Assembly: GCA_021794995.1 (NCBI GenBank)
Contig: JAJYPY010000007.1
Location: 1 to 41,451 of the forward strand
Direction of reading: 5' to 3'
DNA length: 41,451 bases
Source of the DNA: Actinomycetes bacterium
GTDB lineage: Bacteria > Actinomycetota > Acidimicrobiia > Acidimicrobiales > RAAP-2
The notes under the pieces were generated by a model, which searched no databases, had not been told where the DNA came from, and was given only the letters and a program-made list of their open reading frames with translations. Both the position numbers and the translations under genes were made by a program. Shown here in pieces: positions 1-10,209 of the stretch (the first letter of the stretch is position 1; each line of letters starts with the position of its first letter).

Positions 1-167
1 CAGAGGCGCAAGGGCGACCATCAGACCCGGAGCGCCAACACGGGACCACCGGGAGCCAGGTCGGCAAAGACCGTTCGTGCCGGCCCGTTGGGCGAAGGTT
101 CACTATCGCTCAGTGTTTAGGAACGGTTCCTTCGTCCGTTGACGTGCAGCCGGCGGTGTGAAGGTCT

Positions 168-1157
168 TCACCGTCCCACCTCTACCACCACTCTGGGTCG
201 CAGCTCGGGTTGCCGGGCATCTTTCGTCATGACGGCATACATCGACCCGAGGAGCCCCGCCGCGCCCCCGTGGCGCCCGTCGGGCGTGAGGGCGAGCGCG
301 CGTAGCTCCGCCGAGAACGGGTCCGGAAGTGAGCGGGCGTCCTCGAGCATCGCGGCGCATGCCTGCGCCGGAGCCATCCCGGCGGCGAGGAGGTCGACGA
401 CGCGCCGCGCGCCACTCACGCGCATCGCCATCTCCCCGCGCCCCGTACACGCGGCGCCCCCATAGCGCAGATCGCAGTAGTTCCCCGCACCCGGGAGGGC
501 CGAGTCGCCCACCCGCCCGGGGTACTTCCACGGATATCCGCTCGTCGACACGCCGACGCAGAGCTCGCCGGATTCATCGAGCGCGATGACATTGATCGTG
601 CCCCATGGCCCGTCGTGCGGGGTGAAGCGCCGCATGAGCGCGCGCGTCGTCTCGCGGTAGCGCCGGTCGCCCGCCGTCGCGTGCGCGCCTTCACCCTCGA
701 CGGGCTCGTCCTCGGCCGCGAGCGCGTCCGCGTAGAGGCGCCGGGACTCTGCGGTCAGGAGCTCAGATCGGTCGAACCCGCACTCATCGGCGAAGAGCTC
801 CGCTCCCTCCCCGACCAACAGGCAGTGCTGCGGGAGGCGATCGAGGACCGCTCGCGCAACCGAGATCGGGTGCGGGAAACCGCGGAGCGCACCGACCCCG
901 CCAAATGCGCGCGTCGAGCCCACCATGACTGACGCGTCGAGCTCCACCTCTCCACGCGCGTTGGGCAGGCCGCCCGTGCCGACATAGTGGTCCGACTCGT
1001 TGTCCTCGCATAGGCGCAGCGCGGCTTCGACCGCGTCGAGCGCACTCCCCCTGTGCCGAAGAATGTCCATCCCCGCCGTCAGCCCGACTTCACTCCGCTC
1101 ACTGCCGATGATCACCGGGCCTGCCACGGTCCTCCTTGCCACGGTCCTCCTTGCCAC
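168..1157 (-). CDS. Ntn-hydrolase, isoaspartyl peptidase / N4-glycosylasparaginase family
   Basis: ORF with ...[29 protein letters not shown]..., catalytic-Thr-like [26 protein letters not shown] and [10 protein letters not shown] motifs. Start ambiguous: in-frame GTGs at 1157, 1142 and 1127 within a tandem repeat. Confidence 0.85.
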   Translation of the reverse strand: MARRTVARRTVAGPVIIGSERSEVGLTAGMDILRHRGSALDAVEAALRLCEDNESDHYVGTGGLPNARGEVELDASVMVGSTRAFGGVGALRGFPHPISVARAVLDRLPQHCLLVGEGAELFADECGFDRSELLTAESRRLYADALAAEDEPVEGEGAHATAGDRRYRETTRALMRRFTPHDGPWGTINVIALDESGELCVGVSTSGYPWKYPGRVGDSALPGAGNYCDLRYGGAACTGRGEMAMRVSGARRVVDLLAAGMAPAQACAAMLEDARSLPDPFSAELRALALTPDGRHGGAAGLLGSMYAVMTKDARQPELRPRVVVEVGR

Positions 1158-2389
1158 GGTCCCACCCTCTCGCCGGCACGCCAGACGCCGGCGACCAGCT
1201 GAACTCCCGGACGGTAGGCGAGATGGAGGTAGCTCGGCGCGTCGAGCACCACCACGTCCGCCCGCGCCCCGATCCGGAGGTGTCCGATGTCGTCACGGCG
1301 CAGCGCCCGCGCCCCACCCGCCGTTGCCGCAGCCAGCGCCTCTTCGGGCGTCATGCGCAGCTCCCGGACGCCCAGCGCGATGCACAGCGGCATGTTCGTC
1401 GTGTAGCTGGACCCCGGATTGCAGTCGGTGGCCAGCGCGACGGGCACGCCTGCGTCGAGGAGGCGCCGCGCGTCGGGATAGGGCGCGCGCGTCGAAAAGT
1501 CGCACGCGGGCAGGAGCGTCGCGACCGTTCGGCTCTCCGCGAGCAACGCGACGTCCTCCTCGCGCAAGTAGGTGCAGTGGTCCGCCGACGCCGCCCCGGC
1601 CTCCACGGCGACCCGCACCCCAGGTCCGGGCGCGAGCTGGTTGGCATGCACACGCGCGCCGAGGCCGCGTCGAGTTCCCGCGCGCAGCACTTCGGCAGAC
1701 TGGTCCGCGTCGAAGGCGCCGCGCTCGCAGAACACGTCCACCCAGCGGGCGAGCGGCGCGCATGCGTCCAGCATCTCGCCGCAGACCAGCGCGACGTAGT
1801 CATCCGGGTGTCCCATGTACTCCGGCGCGACCATGTGTGCGCCGAGGAACGTCGTCTCGTCGGTCACCGTTCCGGCGATGCGGAGGAGACGCGCCTCGTC
1901 CTCGACGCTAAGCCCGTAGCCCGACTTGCACTCGAGCGTCGTCGTCCCGGTGCTGGCCGCTTCGGCCGCCAGCCGTTCGAGGGTCGCGCGGAGCTCGTGG
2001 TCGTCCGCGTTGCGGGTGGCCTCTACGGTGGCCGAGATCCCGCCCGCTTCGTACGGCCGGCCGGCCATGCGCGCGGCAAACTCGGGCGCACGATCGCCGG
2101 CGAACACGGCGTGGGTGTGACTGTCGACGAATCCGGGCACCACCGCGCGCCCGTCCACGTCGACCACCGCGTCGCCCACTCCCTGCGGCGTGACGGAATC
2201 TGCGCCCACCCAGGCGACGCGCCCTGTCTCGACGACGAGCGCAGCCTGGCGTCGCACGCCGAGCGGGCCCTCCCCGGCGGAGGGGTCGTTCGTCACCAGC
2301 TCGCCGATGTGGCGGAAGACGATCGACCCCGAGCCGTCTGCCACCGGCCTCCCTGCCACCGGCCTCCCTGCCACCGGCCGCTCTGCCAC
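1112..2389 (-). CDS. hutI: imidazolonepropionase
   Basis: Amidohydrolase with [43 protein letters not shown] and [11 protein letters not shown] motifs. Start ambiguous (GTG at 2389, 2374, 2359, 2344). Confidence 0.95.
   Translation of the reverse strand: MAERPVAGRPVAGRPVADGSGSIVFRHIGELVTNDPSAGEGPLGVRRQAALVVETGRVAWVGADSVTPQGVGDAVVDVDGRAVVPGFVDSHTHAVFAGDRAPEFAARMAGRPYEAGGISATVEATRNADDHELRATLERLAAEAASTGTTTLECKSGYGLSVEDEARLLRIAGTVTDETTFLGAHMVAPEYMGHPDDYVALVCGEMLDACAPLARWVDVFCERGAFDADQSAEVLRAGTRRGLGARVHANQLAPGPGVRVAVEAGAASADHCTYLREEDVALLAESRTVATLLPACDFSTRAPYPDARRLLDAGVPVALATDCNPGSSYTTNMPLCIALGVRELRMTPEEALAAATAGGARALRRDDIGHLRIGARADVVVLDAPSYLHLAYRPGVQLVAGVWRAGERVGPWQGGPWQGGPWQAR
1122..1163. repeat. 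15-bp tandem repeat (2.8 copies) at the asparaginase-family start / hutI stop
   Basis: TGCCACGGTCCTCCT at 1122-1136 and 1137-1151, partial at 1152-1163; on - strand GTGGCAAGGAGGACC. Confidence 0.95.
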
Positions 2390-2416
2390 CGGCCGCCCTA
2401 CCGCCCTACCGCCCTA
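2339..2416. repeat. 15-bp x4 tandem repeat adjoining 8-bp x3 tandem repeat at the hutF/hutI junction
   Basis: TGCCACCGGCCTCCC-type units 2339-2398; CCGCCCTA x3 2393-2416. Confidence 0.95.
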
Positions 2417-3874
2417 GGCCCGCGCCGCGGCACGCACGACCTCTGCGATCGCGCCGGACAGCTCGGCCGCCACGTCGCCGAGGAGGAGGTGCCGCCCGTC
2501 CTCCACGACGCGCCGTCCCGAGACGACCACGTCGGTCACGTCGGGCGGTCCAGCACCGAAGACGACGTGCTCGACCAGGGTGTCCGGCGTGGCTCCTGCG
2601 AGGCGAACCGACGACAGCGACACCGTGACGAGGTCAGCCGGCGCGCCCGGCGTGATGCGTCCCGCGTCATGCCAGCCGATGGAGGCGTGTGCCCCGGTGG
2701 TCGCCGCATCAAGCAGGGCCGCCGTCTCGAAGCGCCCGCGCTCGCCGGTCGCGAGCCGGTCGTCGAGCTCGAGCGCGCGCATCTCTTCGAACGGGTCGAT
2801 GACGGCGTGGCTGTCGGTGCCGAGCACGATCGGGCTGCCCTCCCGCGCAAGCGTGGAGGCCTTCCCGATCCCGTCGCCCAGCGCCCGCTCCGTGGTGGGG
2901 CACATGCACACCGCCGTTCCCGAGCGTCCGAGCGCGCTGATCGCCGCCGGGTGGAGGTGGGTCGCGTGGACGACGGTCGTGGAGCGCCCGAGTGCGCCGA
3001 CGGAGTCGAGGAGGTCGACGGGCGCCGCCCCGTACGCGTGCCTCACCGTGTCGTTCTCCGCCCGCTGCTCGGAGACGTGGACGTGGAACGGCACGTCGTG
3101 GCCGAGGGCCCACGACGCCACCGCTCCGGCGTCGCCGGGCGCGACGGCGCGCAGCGAGTGGGCGGCCGCACCGACCAGGGCACGTCCGGGTGCCGTGACG
3201 GACGCAAGCGCCTCTGCCCTCTCCGCCCAACGCCCCACGTCCCCGTCGCAGAACCGCTGTTGGACTCCTTCCGGCGGCGTCCCGGGGCCGCCGGTGAGAT
3301 AGCAGGTGTCGAGCACGGTGATGCGGATGCCAGCGTCGGCGGCGGCGACGACGAGGACGCGCCCCATCTCGTTGGGGTCGTCGTAGGGAGTGCCGCCGGG
3401 CCCGTGATGCAGGTAATGGAACTCTCCGACGGCCGAGAACCCGGCGAGCACCATCTCTGCGAACACCGCGCGCGCCAGCCGGTGGTAAAGGGCGGGGTCC
3501 AGCACCGCGGCGACGGTGTACATCTCGTCACGCCAGGTCCAAAAAGTCCCCGGCCGTTCGGCGCGGCCCCGCAGCACGCGGTGGAAGGCGTGGCTGTGTG
3601 CATTGGCGAACCCCGGCAGCGTGAGCCCCCGAAGATGCGCTGCGTCCGCGGTGCGCGCAACGCCAGGCTCCACCGCCACGAACCTGCCGTCCTCGACCGT
3701 CACCGCCACGTCGCTCGCGGCGGTCGCCGACCCGGCGCCAAGGTACGCGAGGTCGCAGTGGTAGCGGGTCGCGCTCAACTCGTCATTCCACAGGGGCGAT
3801 GGCCACACCGCACCCTCGGGTACCACGAGCACCGCCGGCTCCTCCCGCACCGATGCAAGCCCCCACGTGGCCAC
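2414..3874 (-). CDS. hutF: formimidoylglutamate deiminase
   Basis: Amidohydrolase with GFANAHSHAFHRVLRGR, GEFHYLHH, HVSEQ and GTDSHAVIDPFEEMR motifs; lies between hutH and hutI. Confidence 0.9.
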   Translation of the reverse strand: MATWGLASVREEPAVLVVPEGAVWPSPLWNDELSATRYHCDLAYLGAGSATAASDVAVTVEDGRFVAVEPGVARTADAAHLRGLTLPGFANAHSHAFHRVLRGRAERPGTFWTWRDEMYTVAAVLDPALYHRLARAVFAEMVLAGFSAVGEFHYLHHGPGGTPYDDPNEMGRVLVVAAADAGIRITVLDTCYLTGGPGTPPEGVQQRFCDGDVGRWAERAEALASVTAPGRALVGAAAHSLRAVAPGDAGAVASWALGHDVPFHVHVSEQRAENDTVRHAYGAAPVDLLDSVGALGRSTTVVHATHLHPAAISALGRSGTAVCMCPTTERALGDGIGKASTLAREGSPIVLGTDSHAVIDPFEEMRALELDDRLATGERGRFETAALLDAATTGAHASIGWHDAGRITPGAPADLVTVSLSSVRLAGATPDTLVEHVVFGAGPPDVTDVVVSGRRVVEDGRHLLLGDVAAELSGAIAEVVRAAARA

Positions 3875-3895
3875 AACCGCAGGTCGCGATGCCGC

Positions 3896-5434
3896 TCACC
3901 CGAGCGCCCCCGCCACAGACGCAGCCGCCTCGACGAGCCGGCCGGACCGCACGAACGCATCGGCCGCCTCGAGCTCGGGTGCCGAGAAGCGATCCGGTCC
4001 CATCCCGAGCACCGTCTCGCGCAGCGCGTGGATCACCGCGGCGGTGGCCGGTGCGGGCTCCAGCGGCGCGCGTAGCTCGAGGGCCCTGGCCGCGGCCACG
4101 AGCTCCACCGCGAGGACCCGTCGGAGGTTCATGATGGCCCGGCGCAGCTTTCGCCCCGCGCTCCACCCCATGGAGACATGGTCCTCTTGCATCGCAGACG
4201 TCGGAATCGAGTCGACGCTCGCGGGCTGCGCGAGGCGCTTGTTCTCCGAGACGAGCGCCGCCTGGGTGTACTGGGCGAGCATGAGCCCCGAGTCGACACC
4301 GGGGTTCGCGGCGAGGAACGGCGGCAGCCCGTTGCTGCGCGCCCGGTCGAGCAGGCGATCGGTTCTCCGCTCCGCCATCGAGGCGAGATCGCAGAGCGCG
4401 ATGGCGAGGAAGTCCATGGCGTAGCCGAGTGGTGCGCCGTGGAAGTTCCCGTTGGAGGTGACTTCGCCCGTCTCGAGGACGACGGGATTGTCGATCGTCG
4501 CCGCCAGCTCACGCGACGCGACCGCCACGCCGTGCGCCAGCGTGTCGCGAACGGCCCCGGTGACCTGCGGCGCGCACCGGCACGAATAGGCGTCCTGCAC
4601 GCGGGTGTCCCCCGAGCGGTGCGAGGCGATGATCTGCGATCCCGACATGACGCGGAACATGTTGTCGGCGCTCACCGCCTGGCCCGGGTGCGGTCGCAGG
4701 GGTCCGTGGAGCTCCGGACGGAATGCCTGGTCGGTTCCGAGCAGCGCCTCGACGCTCATCGCCGCGGTGACGTCGGCGGCCGTGCAGAGGGACTGGAGAT
4801 CCGCCAGCGCCATGACGAGCATCCCGAGCATCCCATCGGTCCCGTTGATGAGGGCGAGACCCTCTTTGGCCGCGAGTCGCACCGGCTCGATGCCCGCACG
4901 GCTCATTGCATCGGCGCCCCGCTCACGGGCGCCGTCGGGCCCGAGCACCTCGCCCTCGCCCATGAGCACGAGCGCGCTGTGCGCGAGCGGTGCGAGATCG
5001 CCGCTGCACCCGAGTGACCCGTACTCGGGGACGACAGGGGTGATGCCGGCGTTCAGCATCGCCACGAGCGTCTCCGCAACGACCGGGCGTGCCCCGGTGC
5101 GTCCGGAGGCGAGGGTCTTGCAGCGCAAGAACATCATTGCCCGGACAACCTCTCGCTCCACAGGGTCGCCCATGCCCGCTGCGTGAGACCGGATGAGGCT
5201 CACCTGGAGGTCGTCGCGCAGCTCCCGGGGAATGTGGCGGGTCGCGAGCGCCCCGAATCCGGTGGAGATGCCGTAGGCCGGCTCGGGCGCGTCGGCCAGC
5301 AGCTCGACCGCCGAACGCGTCGCCTGCATGGCCGCCACGGCGGCCGCGCTGAGCGCGACCGGCGCATCGTGCCGGGCGACCGCGAGCACGTCGGCGGCCG
5401 TCGTCCCCGACACGCCCAGCTCGACGCGGGTCAC
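3896..5434 (-). CDS. hutH: histidine ammonia-lyase
   Basis: [25 protein letters not shown] (MIO site), [20 protein letters not shown] and EDHVSMGW motifs. GTG at 5434 overlaps the hutU stop (GTGA); the ORF-track N-terminus upstream of this is spurious. Confidence 0.95.
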   Translation of the reverse strand: MTRVELGVSGTTAADVLAVARHDAPVALSAAAVAAMQATRSAVELLADAPEPAYGISTGFGALATRHIPRELRDDLQVSLIRSHAAGMGDPVEREVVRAMMFLRCKTLASGRTGARPVVAETLVAMLNAGITPVVPEYGSLGCSGDLAPLAHSALVLMGEGEVLGPDGARERGADAMSRAGIEPVRLAAKEGLALINGTDGMLGMLVMALADLQSLCTAADVTAAMSVEALLGTDQAFRPELHGPLRPHPGQAVSADNMFRVMSGSQIIASHRSGDTRVQDAYSCRCAPQVTGAVRDTLAHGVAVASRELAATIDNPVVLETGEVTSNGNFHGAPLGYAMDFLAIALCDLASMAERRTDRLLDRARSNGLPPFLAANPGVDSGLMLAQYTQAALVSENKRLAQPASVDSIPTSAMQEDHVSMGWSAGRKLRRAIMNLRRVLAVELVAAARALELRAPLEPAPATAAVIHALRETVLGMGPDRFSAPELEAADAFVRSGRLVEAAASVAGALG

Positions 5435-7104
5435 GAGGACGCCATCGGCACGCGCACGCCGCGGCGCTCGGCCACGGCGACCGCCTCGGGGTACCCGGCG
5501 TCGGCGTGACGGAGGACACCGGTCGCCGGGTCGTTCGTGAGCACCCGTGCGAGCTTCTCGGCGGCGACGGCCGAGCCGTCGGCGACACACACCTGGCCGG
5601 CGTGGATCGACCGCCCGATGCCCACCCCGCCGCCGTGGTGGATCGAGACCCACGACGCACCGCTCGCAGTGGACACGAGGGCGTTCAGGAGCGGCCAGTC
5701 GGCGATCGCGTCGGACCCGTCGCGCATCGCCTCGGTCTCGCGGTATGGAGAGGCGACCGATCCGCAGTCCAGGTGGTCGCGCCCGATCACGATCGGTGCC
5801 GCGACCTCACCGGAGGCGACCATCTCGTTGAAGCGCAGGCCCGCCAGGTCGCGCTCGCCGAGGCCAAGCCAGCAGATCCGTGCCGGCAGGCCCTGATGGC
5901 GCACGCGCTCGCCGGCCAGCGTGATCCAGCGCACGAGCCGTTCGTTGTCGGCGAACAGCTCGGTCACCGCGGCATCGGTTGCGACGATGTCCCTCGGGTC
6001 GCCCGACAGCGCGGCCCAGCGGAACGGCCCCTTCCCTTCGCAGAACAGCGGACGGATGTAGGCCGGGACGAATCCGGGGTAGTCGAATGCCCGCTCATAG
6101 CCGCCGAGGCGCGCCTCCGCCCGCAGGCTGTTGCCGTAGTCGAAGACCTCGGTCCCCTTGTCCATCAGTGCGACGAGCGCCTCGCAGTGGGTCGCCATCG
6201 CCGCACGACTGCGTCGCACGTACTCGTCGGGGGCGTCGGTGCGCAGGCGACGGGCATCGTCGAGCGACATGCCGGGCGGCACGTAGTTCAGCGGGTCGTG
6301 CGCGGGGGTCTGGTCGGTCGCGACGTCGACCTGCACGTCTCGGCGTGCGATCTCCCCGATCACCTCCGAACCGTTGCCGACGAGCCCGACGGAGAGCGCG
6401 GTCGCGTCCCGTCGAGCCCGTTCGGCGAGCTCGAGTGCCTCGTCGAGGCTGTGTGCCAGCGTGTCCAGGTAACCCGTCGACAGCCGCCTCTCGATCCGGC
6501 TCGGATCGACGTCACAGCAGATGACCGCGCCACCGTTCATGGTGACGGCCAAGGGCTGGGCTCCTCCCATGCCGCCCGCACCGCAAGTGACCGTGAGCGT
6601 GCCTGCCAGCGTCCCGCCGAACCGCTTGTCCGCGACGGCGGCGAACGTCTCGTACGTGCCCTGAAGGATGCCCTGGGTCCCGATGTAGATCCACGAACCG
6701 GCCGTCATCTGCCCGTACATCGTGAGCCCCAACGCCTCGAGCCGGCGGAACTCGTCCAAGGTCGCCCAGTCCGGCACCAGGTTCGCGTTGGCGATGAGGA
6801 CCCGTGGCGCCCACTCGTGGGTGGACAGGATCCCGACCGGACGGCCCGACTGGACGAGGAGCGTCTCGTCTCCCTCGAGCTCTGCGAGCGACCGCTCGAT
6901 CGCCTGGAACGACGGCCAGTCGCGGGCGGCCTTCCCGGACCCTCCGTACACGACGAGCTCCTGGGGATGCTCGGCCACCTCGGGGTCGAGATTGTTGCGC
7001 AGCATGCGGAGCGCGGCCTCCTGGGGCCAGCCCTTGCACGTGATCGACGGGCCGCGCGGCGCCCGGATCACCGCCGGGGCACGGACTCCGCGTGCGTCGG
7101 GCAT
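5431..7104 (-). CDS. hutU: urocanate hydratase
   Basis: [50 protein letters not shown] and [11 protein letters not shown] motifs. ATG at 7104 preceded by GGAGGTGAGG. Confidence 0.97.
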   Translation of the reverse strand: MPDARGVRAPAVIRAPRGPSITCKGWPQEAALRMLRNNLDPEVAEHPQELVVYGGSGKAARDWPSFQAIERSLAELEGDETLLVQSGRPVGILSTHEWAPRVLIANANLVPDWATLDEFRRLEALGLTMYGQMTAGSWIYIGTQGILQGTYETFAAVADKRFGGTLAGTLTVTCGAGGMGGAQPLAVTMNGGAVICCDVDPSRIERRLSTGYLDTLAHSLDEALELAERARRDATALSVGLVGNGSEVIGEIARRDVQVDVATDQTPAHDPLNYVPPGMSLDDARRLRTDAPDEYVRRSRAAMATHCEALVALMDKGTEVFDYGNSLRAEARLGGYERAFDYPGFVPAYIRPLFCEGKGPFRWAALSGDPRDIVATDAAVTELFADNERLVRWITLAGERVRHQGLPARICWLGLGERDLAGLRFNEMVASGEVAAPIVIGRDHLDCGSVASPYRETEAMRDGSDAIADWPLLNALVSTASGASWVSIHHGGGVGIGRSIHAGQVCVADGSAVAAEKLARVLTNDPATGVLRHADAGYPEAVAVAERRGVRVPMASS

Positions 7105-7163
7105 CCTCACCTCCGGGACTTTTGCTGGCAGCGAGCCAGCCTACGCACCCCGGGGCGCGGTGC

Positions 7164-8849
7164 TCACTCCGCCGGGCCGGCCGCCAGGGTGACCATCGCC
7201 GAGTGGGTCTGCCCTGTGCGGGTGGTCCAAGTCACCCGCACGGTCTCTCCCGGCTTGTGGGCGAGCATGACCTTGGTCAGGGCGTTCGCTGTGCTGATCG
7301 TCGTGCCTCCCAAGCTCGTGATCACGTCGTACTGGCCGAGTCCCACCTGTGCGGCCGGCGTGTTCGGGATCACCCCTTCTACGAGCGCCCCGCTGCTCGG
7401 CGTCGACGATGTGGTGGCGGGTGTGGCGGGTGTGGCTGTCGGTGTCCTGCCCCCGCCGAACGCGCCGCCCGAGGCCGGTGTGGTACGTGTCGAGCTCGGA
7501 GACGCGATGTAGACGCCCAGAAATGCCGTGCCGCCGATGTGCACCGACGCGGTCGCCTTGCCGGCCATGATCTGGTGCGCCGTCGCGATCGCTGCGTTGA
7601 TCGGGATCGAGTAGCCCTGCCCTGTCGCAGCGCCTCTGAAGCTGTAGCCCTGAGCGGCGGACGCCGCGGTGTCCATGCCGACGACCTGGCCGGACGGAGT
7701 CACGAGGGGTCCACCCGAGTCACCGGGCTGGATGTCGGCGTTCGTCTCGATGAGCCCGCTCAGGTGCTCGGTCGTCACCCCGAGTGAGCCCTGGTCGCTT
7801 GCTGTGATCGATTGGTTCAGCGCGGTCACCGAGCCTCCAGCGGCGCTCGGTGTGCCCCCGGTGCCCCCGGCGTTCCCGATGCCGACGATCGACTCACCGA
7901 CCTTGACGTTCGACGAGTTCCCGAGAGTCACGGTCTTCAGTCCCGAGGCGCCCTTCAGCTGGATCACCGCCACGTCGACTGTCTTGTCGTACCCGACGAC
8001 GCTCGCTGTGTACGTCCTGCCGTTTCCGAGGTCGGTCACCTTGATCGACGTCGAGCCCTCGATGACGTGGTTGTTGGTGAGGACCTTGCCTGTGGGCGTC
8101 AGGACCATCCCGGTGCCGGCCGCTTCCTCTGTCTGGTAGCGCAGCACGGTGTTGATGTCGACCAGTCCCGGGGTCACTTTCCTGGCAATGGCCGCGACGT
8201 CCGCGGGGGCGCCGGTGGCAGATGAGATCTTCCCCGAGCCCTGTGTCGATGTGACTGTGGCGGGCGATGTCCGCCCACTTCCGGGAAGCACCGGGGTCGT
8301 GCGCACCGCGGGGGTGGTGCCGCCGTTCCACACCCCGTAGCCGATGCCGACGCCGACGAGCAGTGCGAGCACGGTGAAGAGCGCGGCCCCGATCGCCGCC
8401 AGCGTGCGCCGGGGCGGACGCGGACTCACCGGTTGCCCGGCTGCCCACCCTCCCTGGTGCCCCCAGGGTCCCGCCGGGGGGGCCCAGCCCCAGCCGCGCT
8501 CGGACCACGGGCTCCCCGACCAGTCTCCAGGGCCTCCGGGGCCTCCGGGGCCTCCGGGGCCGTACCCCCCGTACGTCGGCTGCTGCGCCGCGTGCCCGGC
8601 ACGTTGGCCCTCGTCGCGTGCACCCGAACCCCACGAGGATCCTCCCCATCCGGGCGCGCCGTGCCCCGGCCATTGAGCCGGCCCCGGACGGGGCTCGTGC
8701 CACCAGGGAGCTGGCGGCTGGTCGGGTGCACCGCCACCGACGGGTGCACCGCCACCGACGGGTCGGGAAGGATCCGAGGCGCCGTCTCCTGGCACCATCT
8801 CGTCTGCGTCCGGTCGTCCCTGGGCGTCGTCCGGTGAGCCCTCGCTCAT
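7164..8849 (-). CDS. HtrA/DegP-like trypsin-family serine protease with TM and C-terminal PDZ domain
   Basis: Gly/Pro-rich N-terminus, TM segment, LTNNHVIEG / DVAVIQL / QPGDSGGPLV triad motifs, PDZ-like C-terminus. ATG at 8849 with GAGGAGAGAG upstream. Confidence 0.92.
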   Translation of the reverse strand: MSEGSPDDAQGRPDADEMVPGDGASDPSRPVGGGAPVGGGAPDQPPAPWWHEPRPGPAQWPGHGAPGWGGSSWGSGARDEGQRAGHAAQQPTYGGYGPGGPGGPGGPGDWSGSPWSERGWGWAPPAGPWGHQGGWAAGQPVSPRPPRRTLAAIGAALFTVLALLVGVGIGYGVWNGGTTPAVRTTPVLPGSGRTSPATVTSTQGSGKISSATGAPADVAAIARKVTPGLVDINTVLRYQTEEAAGTGMVLTPTGKVLTNNHVIEGSTSIKVTDLGNGRTYTASVVGYDKTVDVAVIQLKGASGLKTVTLGNSSNVKVGESIVGIGNAGGTGGTPSAAGGSVTALNQSITASDQGSLGVTTEHLSGLIETNADIQPGDSGGPLVTPSGQVVGMDTAASAAQGYSFRGAATGQGYSIPINAAIATAHQIMAGKATASVHIGGTAFLGVYIASPSSTRTTPASGGAFGGGRTPTATPATPATTSSTPSSGALVEGVIPNTPAAQVGLGQYDVITSLGGTTISTANALTKVMLAHKPGETVRVTWTTRTGQTHSAMVTLAAGPAE

Positions 8850-9000
8850 GCTCTCTCCTCGGTCCACCGCCAGTCTCCTCGTTCTCTCGTGCAGGCTACG
8901 ACCCCACCGCGTGGGACCAGTACAGCGGGGCAAGGTAAGAGATCGCGAAAGACGCCGTAGAAGCCTCCTAAATTGCCCCCGCCGGCGATGTCCCAGGGCC

Positions 9001-9016
9001 GTGACGAGATCGTCAC
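9001..9016. promoter_or_regulatory. palindromic operator candidate GTGACGA-GA-TCGTCAC upstream of a TTGACA hexamer
   Basis: 7-bp perfect arms, 2-nt centre, in the divergent htrA-like/HTH gap; TTGACA at 9021-9026. Confidence 0.4.
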
Positions 9017-9123
9017 ACGCTTGACATGTCCGTGTCCTGGGTATGTCCGCAGCGGGCCACCACCGAGTCGAACCGCCGGGCCGGCGGCACCGGGGCCCTG
9101 CAGCAGACCGAAGGGAAGGGACG

Positions 9124-10191
9124 GTGGCTCTCCGCGACGACCGTCGACACCGCGTGGCACGCGAACCCACGGCGGCCGCACGCTCCACCGCGGGCTTCAC
9201 GGCCGCCGACATCGGGAGATCGCTCTCCCGCGAGCGCACCCGCCAGGGGCTCTCGCTCCACGACGTCTGCGCACGAACCGGCATCCCCCTCGACCAGTTG
9301 CGCGCCGCGGAGACCGGTGTGCTCGACCGTCCGGATGGGCTGGCGACCCTCAAGACGGTCCGTCGCTACGCAGACCTGCTCGGCCTTCCCGGCGACCGCT
9401 ACGCCCTGGCGATCCTCGAGCGCTGGCCCACCAACGGCAACGTCCCTCCACCGTTCTCCATGGGGGTCGCCACTGCCCCGCCTGCACTCGGCCCACTCCC
9501 CATCGGCGGTCCAGGCGGCGGTCCAGGCGGCGGTCCCACCGGCCCGGCGACCGCGCAGCTGGGCGCGCTGCCTGCCGACAGCGGACGCGCACACTGGGTC
9601 GACGACGGCCCCGCCTTCTCCGCGACGGGAATGACGCCAGCCGTACTGGCACCGAGCGACCAGGTCTGGCGCCGGCGGCGTCGCCGTCCTCCCGCGGGCC
9701 TCCAGGCGCTCGTGGTGGTGGTGACGCTCGCCGTGCTCGCCAGCATCGTGTTGCTCGCGGTCGACCGGGTCAAGCCCGCGTGGCTCCGCGCCGTCGGCAT
9801 CGCGGCCAACAGCACGGCCGCGTCGGCCAGCCCGCCACGCAATGGTGCGTCCCGCCGATCGGGGACGACCGCGTCGGCCGTGACCTTACGTCCCCGTACG
9901 ACGTCAGCGACGAGCACCGAGTTCAACGTCACCGCGTCGACGTTCACGGTGACGCTCTCCGCATCGGGCGGCCCGTGCTGGGTCCAGGTCACCTCGGCGA
10001 CAGCGGCCTCCCCCCTGTACGCAGGGGTCGTCCAGCCGGGCAGCCCGCGTCGCTTTCACGCCGCCCGTTCCATGGTCGTGGAGATGGGGTCGACGTCCGG
10101 TCGGCTCTCCATTTCCTCGAAGAACGGTCGTATTGCGACATACGCGCCGCCGGAGGCTCCCTACCAGATCACGGTGCACTCGCATCGCTGA
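9124..10191 (+). CDS. RodZ-like protein: XRE-type HTH domain, TM segment, DUF4115-like C-terminal domain
   Basis: GRSLSRERTRQGLSLHDVCARTGIPLDQLRAAE (HTH), LVVVVTLAVLASIVLLAV (TM), CWVQV...YAGVVQPGSPRRF (RodZ-type C-domain). GTG at 9124 with AAGGGAAGGG upstream. Confidence 0.75.
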   Translation: MALRDDRRHRVAREPTAAARSTAGFTAADIGRSLSRERTRQGLSLHDVCARTGIPLDQLRAAETGVLDRPDGLATLKTVRRYADLLGLPGDRYALAILERWPTNGNVPPPFSMGVATAPPALGPLPIGGPGGGPGGGPTGPATAQLGALPADSGRAHWVDDGPAFSATGMTPAVLAPSDQVWRRRRRRPPAGLQALVVVVTLAVLASIVLLAVDRVKPAWLRAVGIAANSTAASASPPRNGASRRSGTTASAVTLRPRTTSATSTEFNVTASTFTVTLSASGGPCWVQVTSATAASPLYAGVVQPGSPRRFHAARSMVVEMGSTSGRLSISSKNGRIATYAPPEAPYQITVHSHR

Positions 10192-10209
10192 TCGGGATCC
10201 CGCGCCCGC

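Noticed and set aside
1-167. Possible further gene or terminator left of the asparaginase-family gene
   Set aside because: Too short and cut by the window edge; no supportable feature.
1136-4075. 979-aa + strand ORF opposite the hut genes
   Set aside because: Antisense to hutI/hutF/hutH, which have clear family motifs; long stop-free antisense frames are expected in high-GC coding DNA.
5506-7512. 668-aa + strand ORF
   Set aside because: Antisense to hutU; Arg/His/Pro-rich translation with no recognisable domain.
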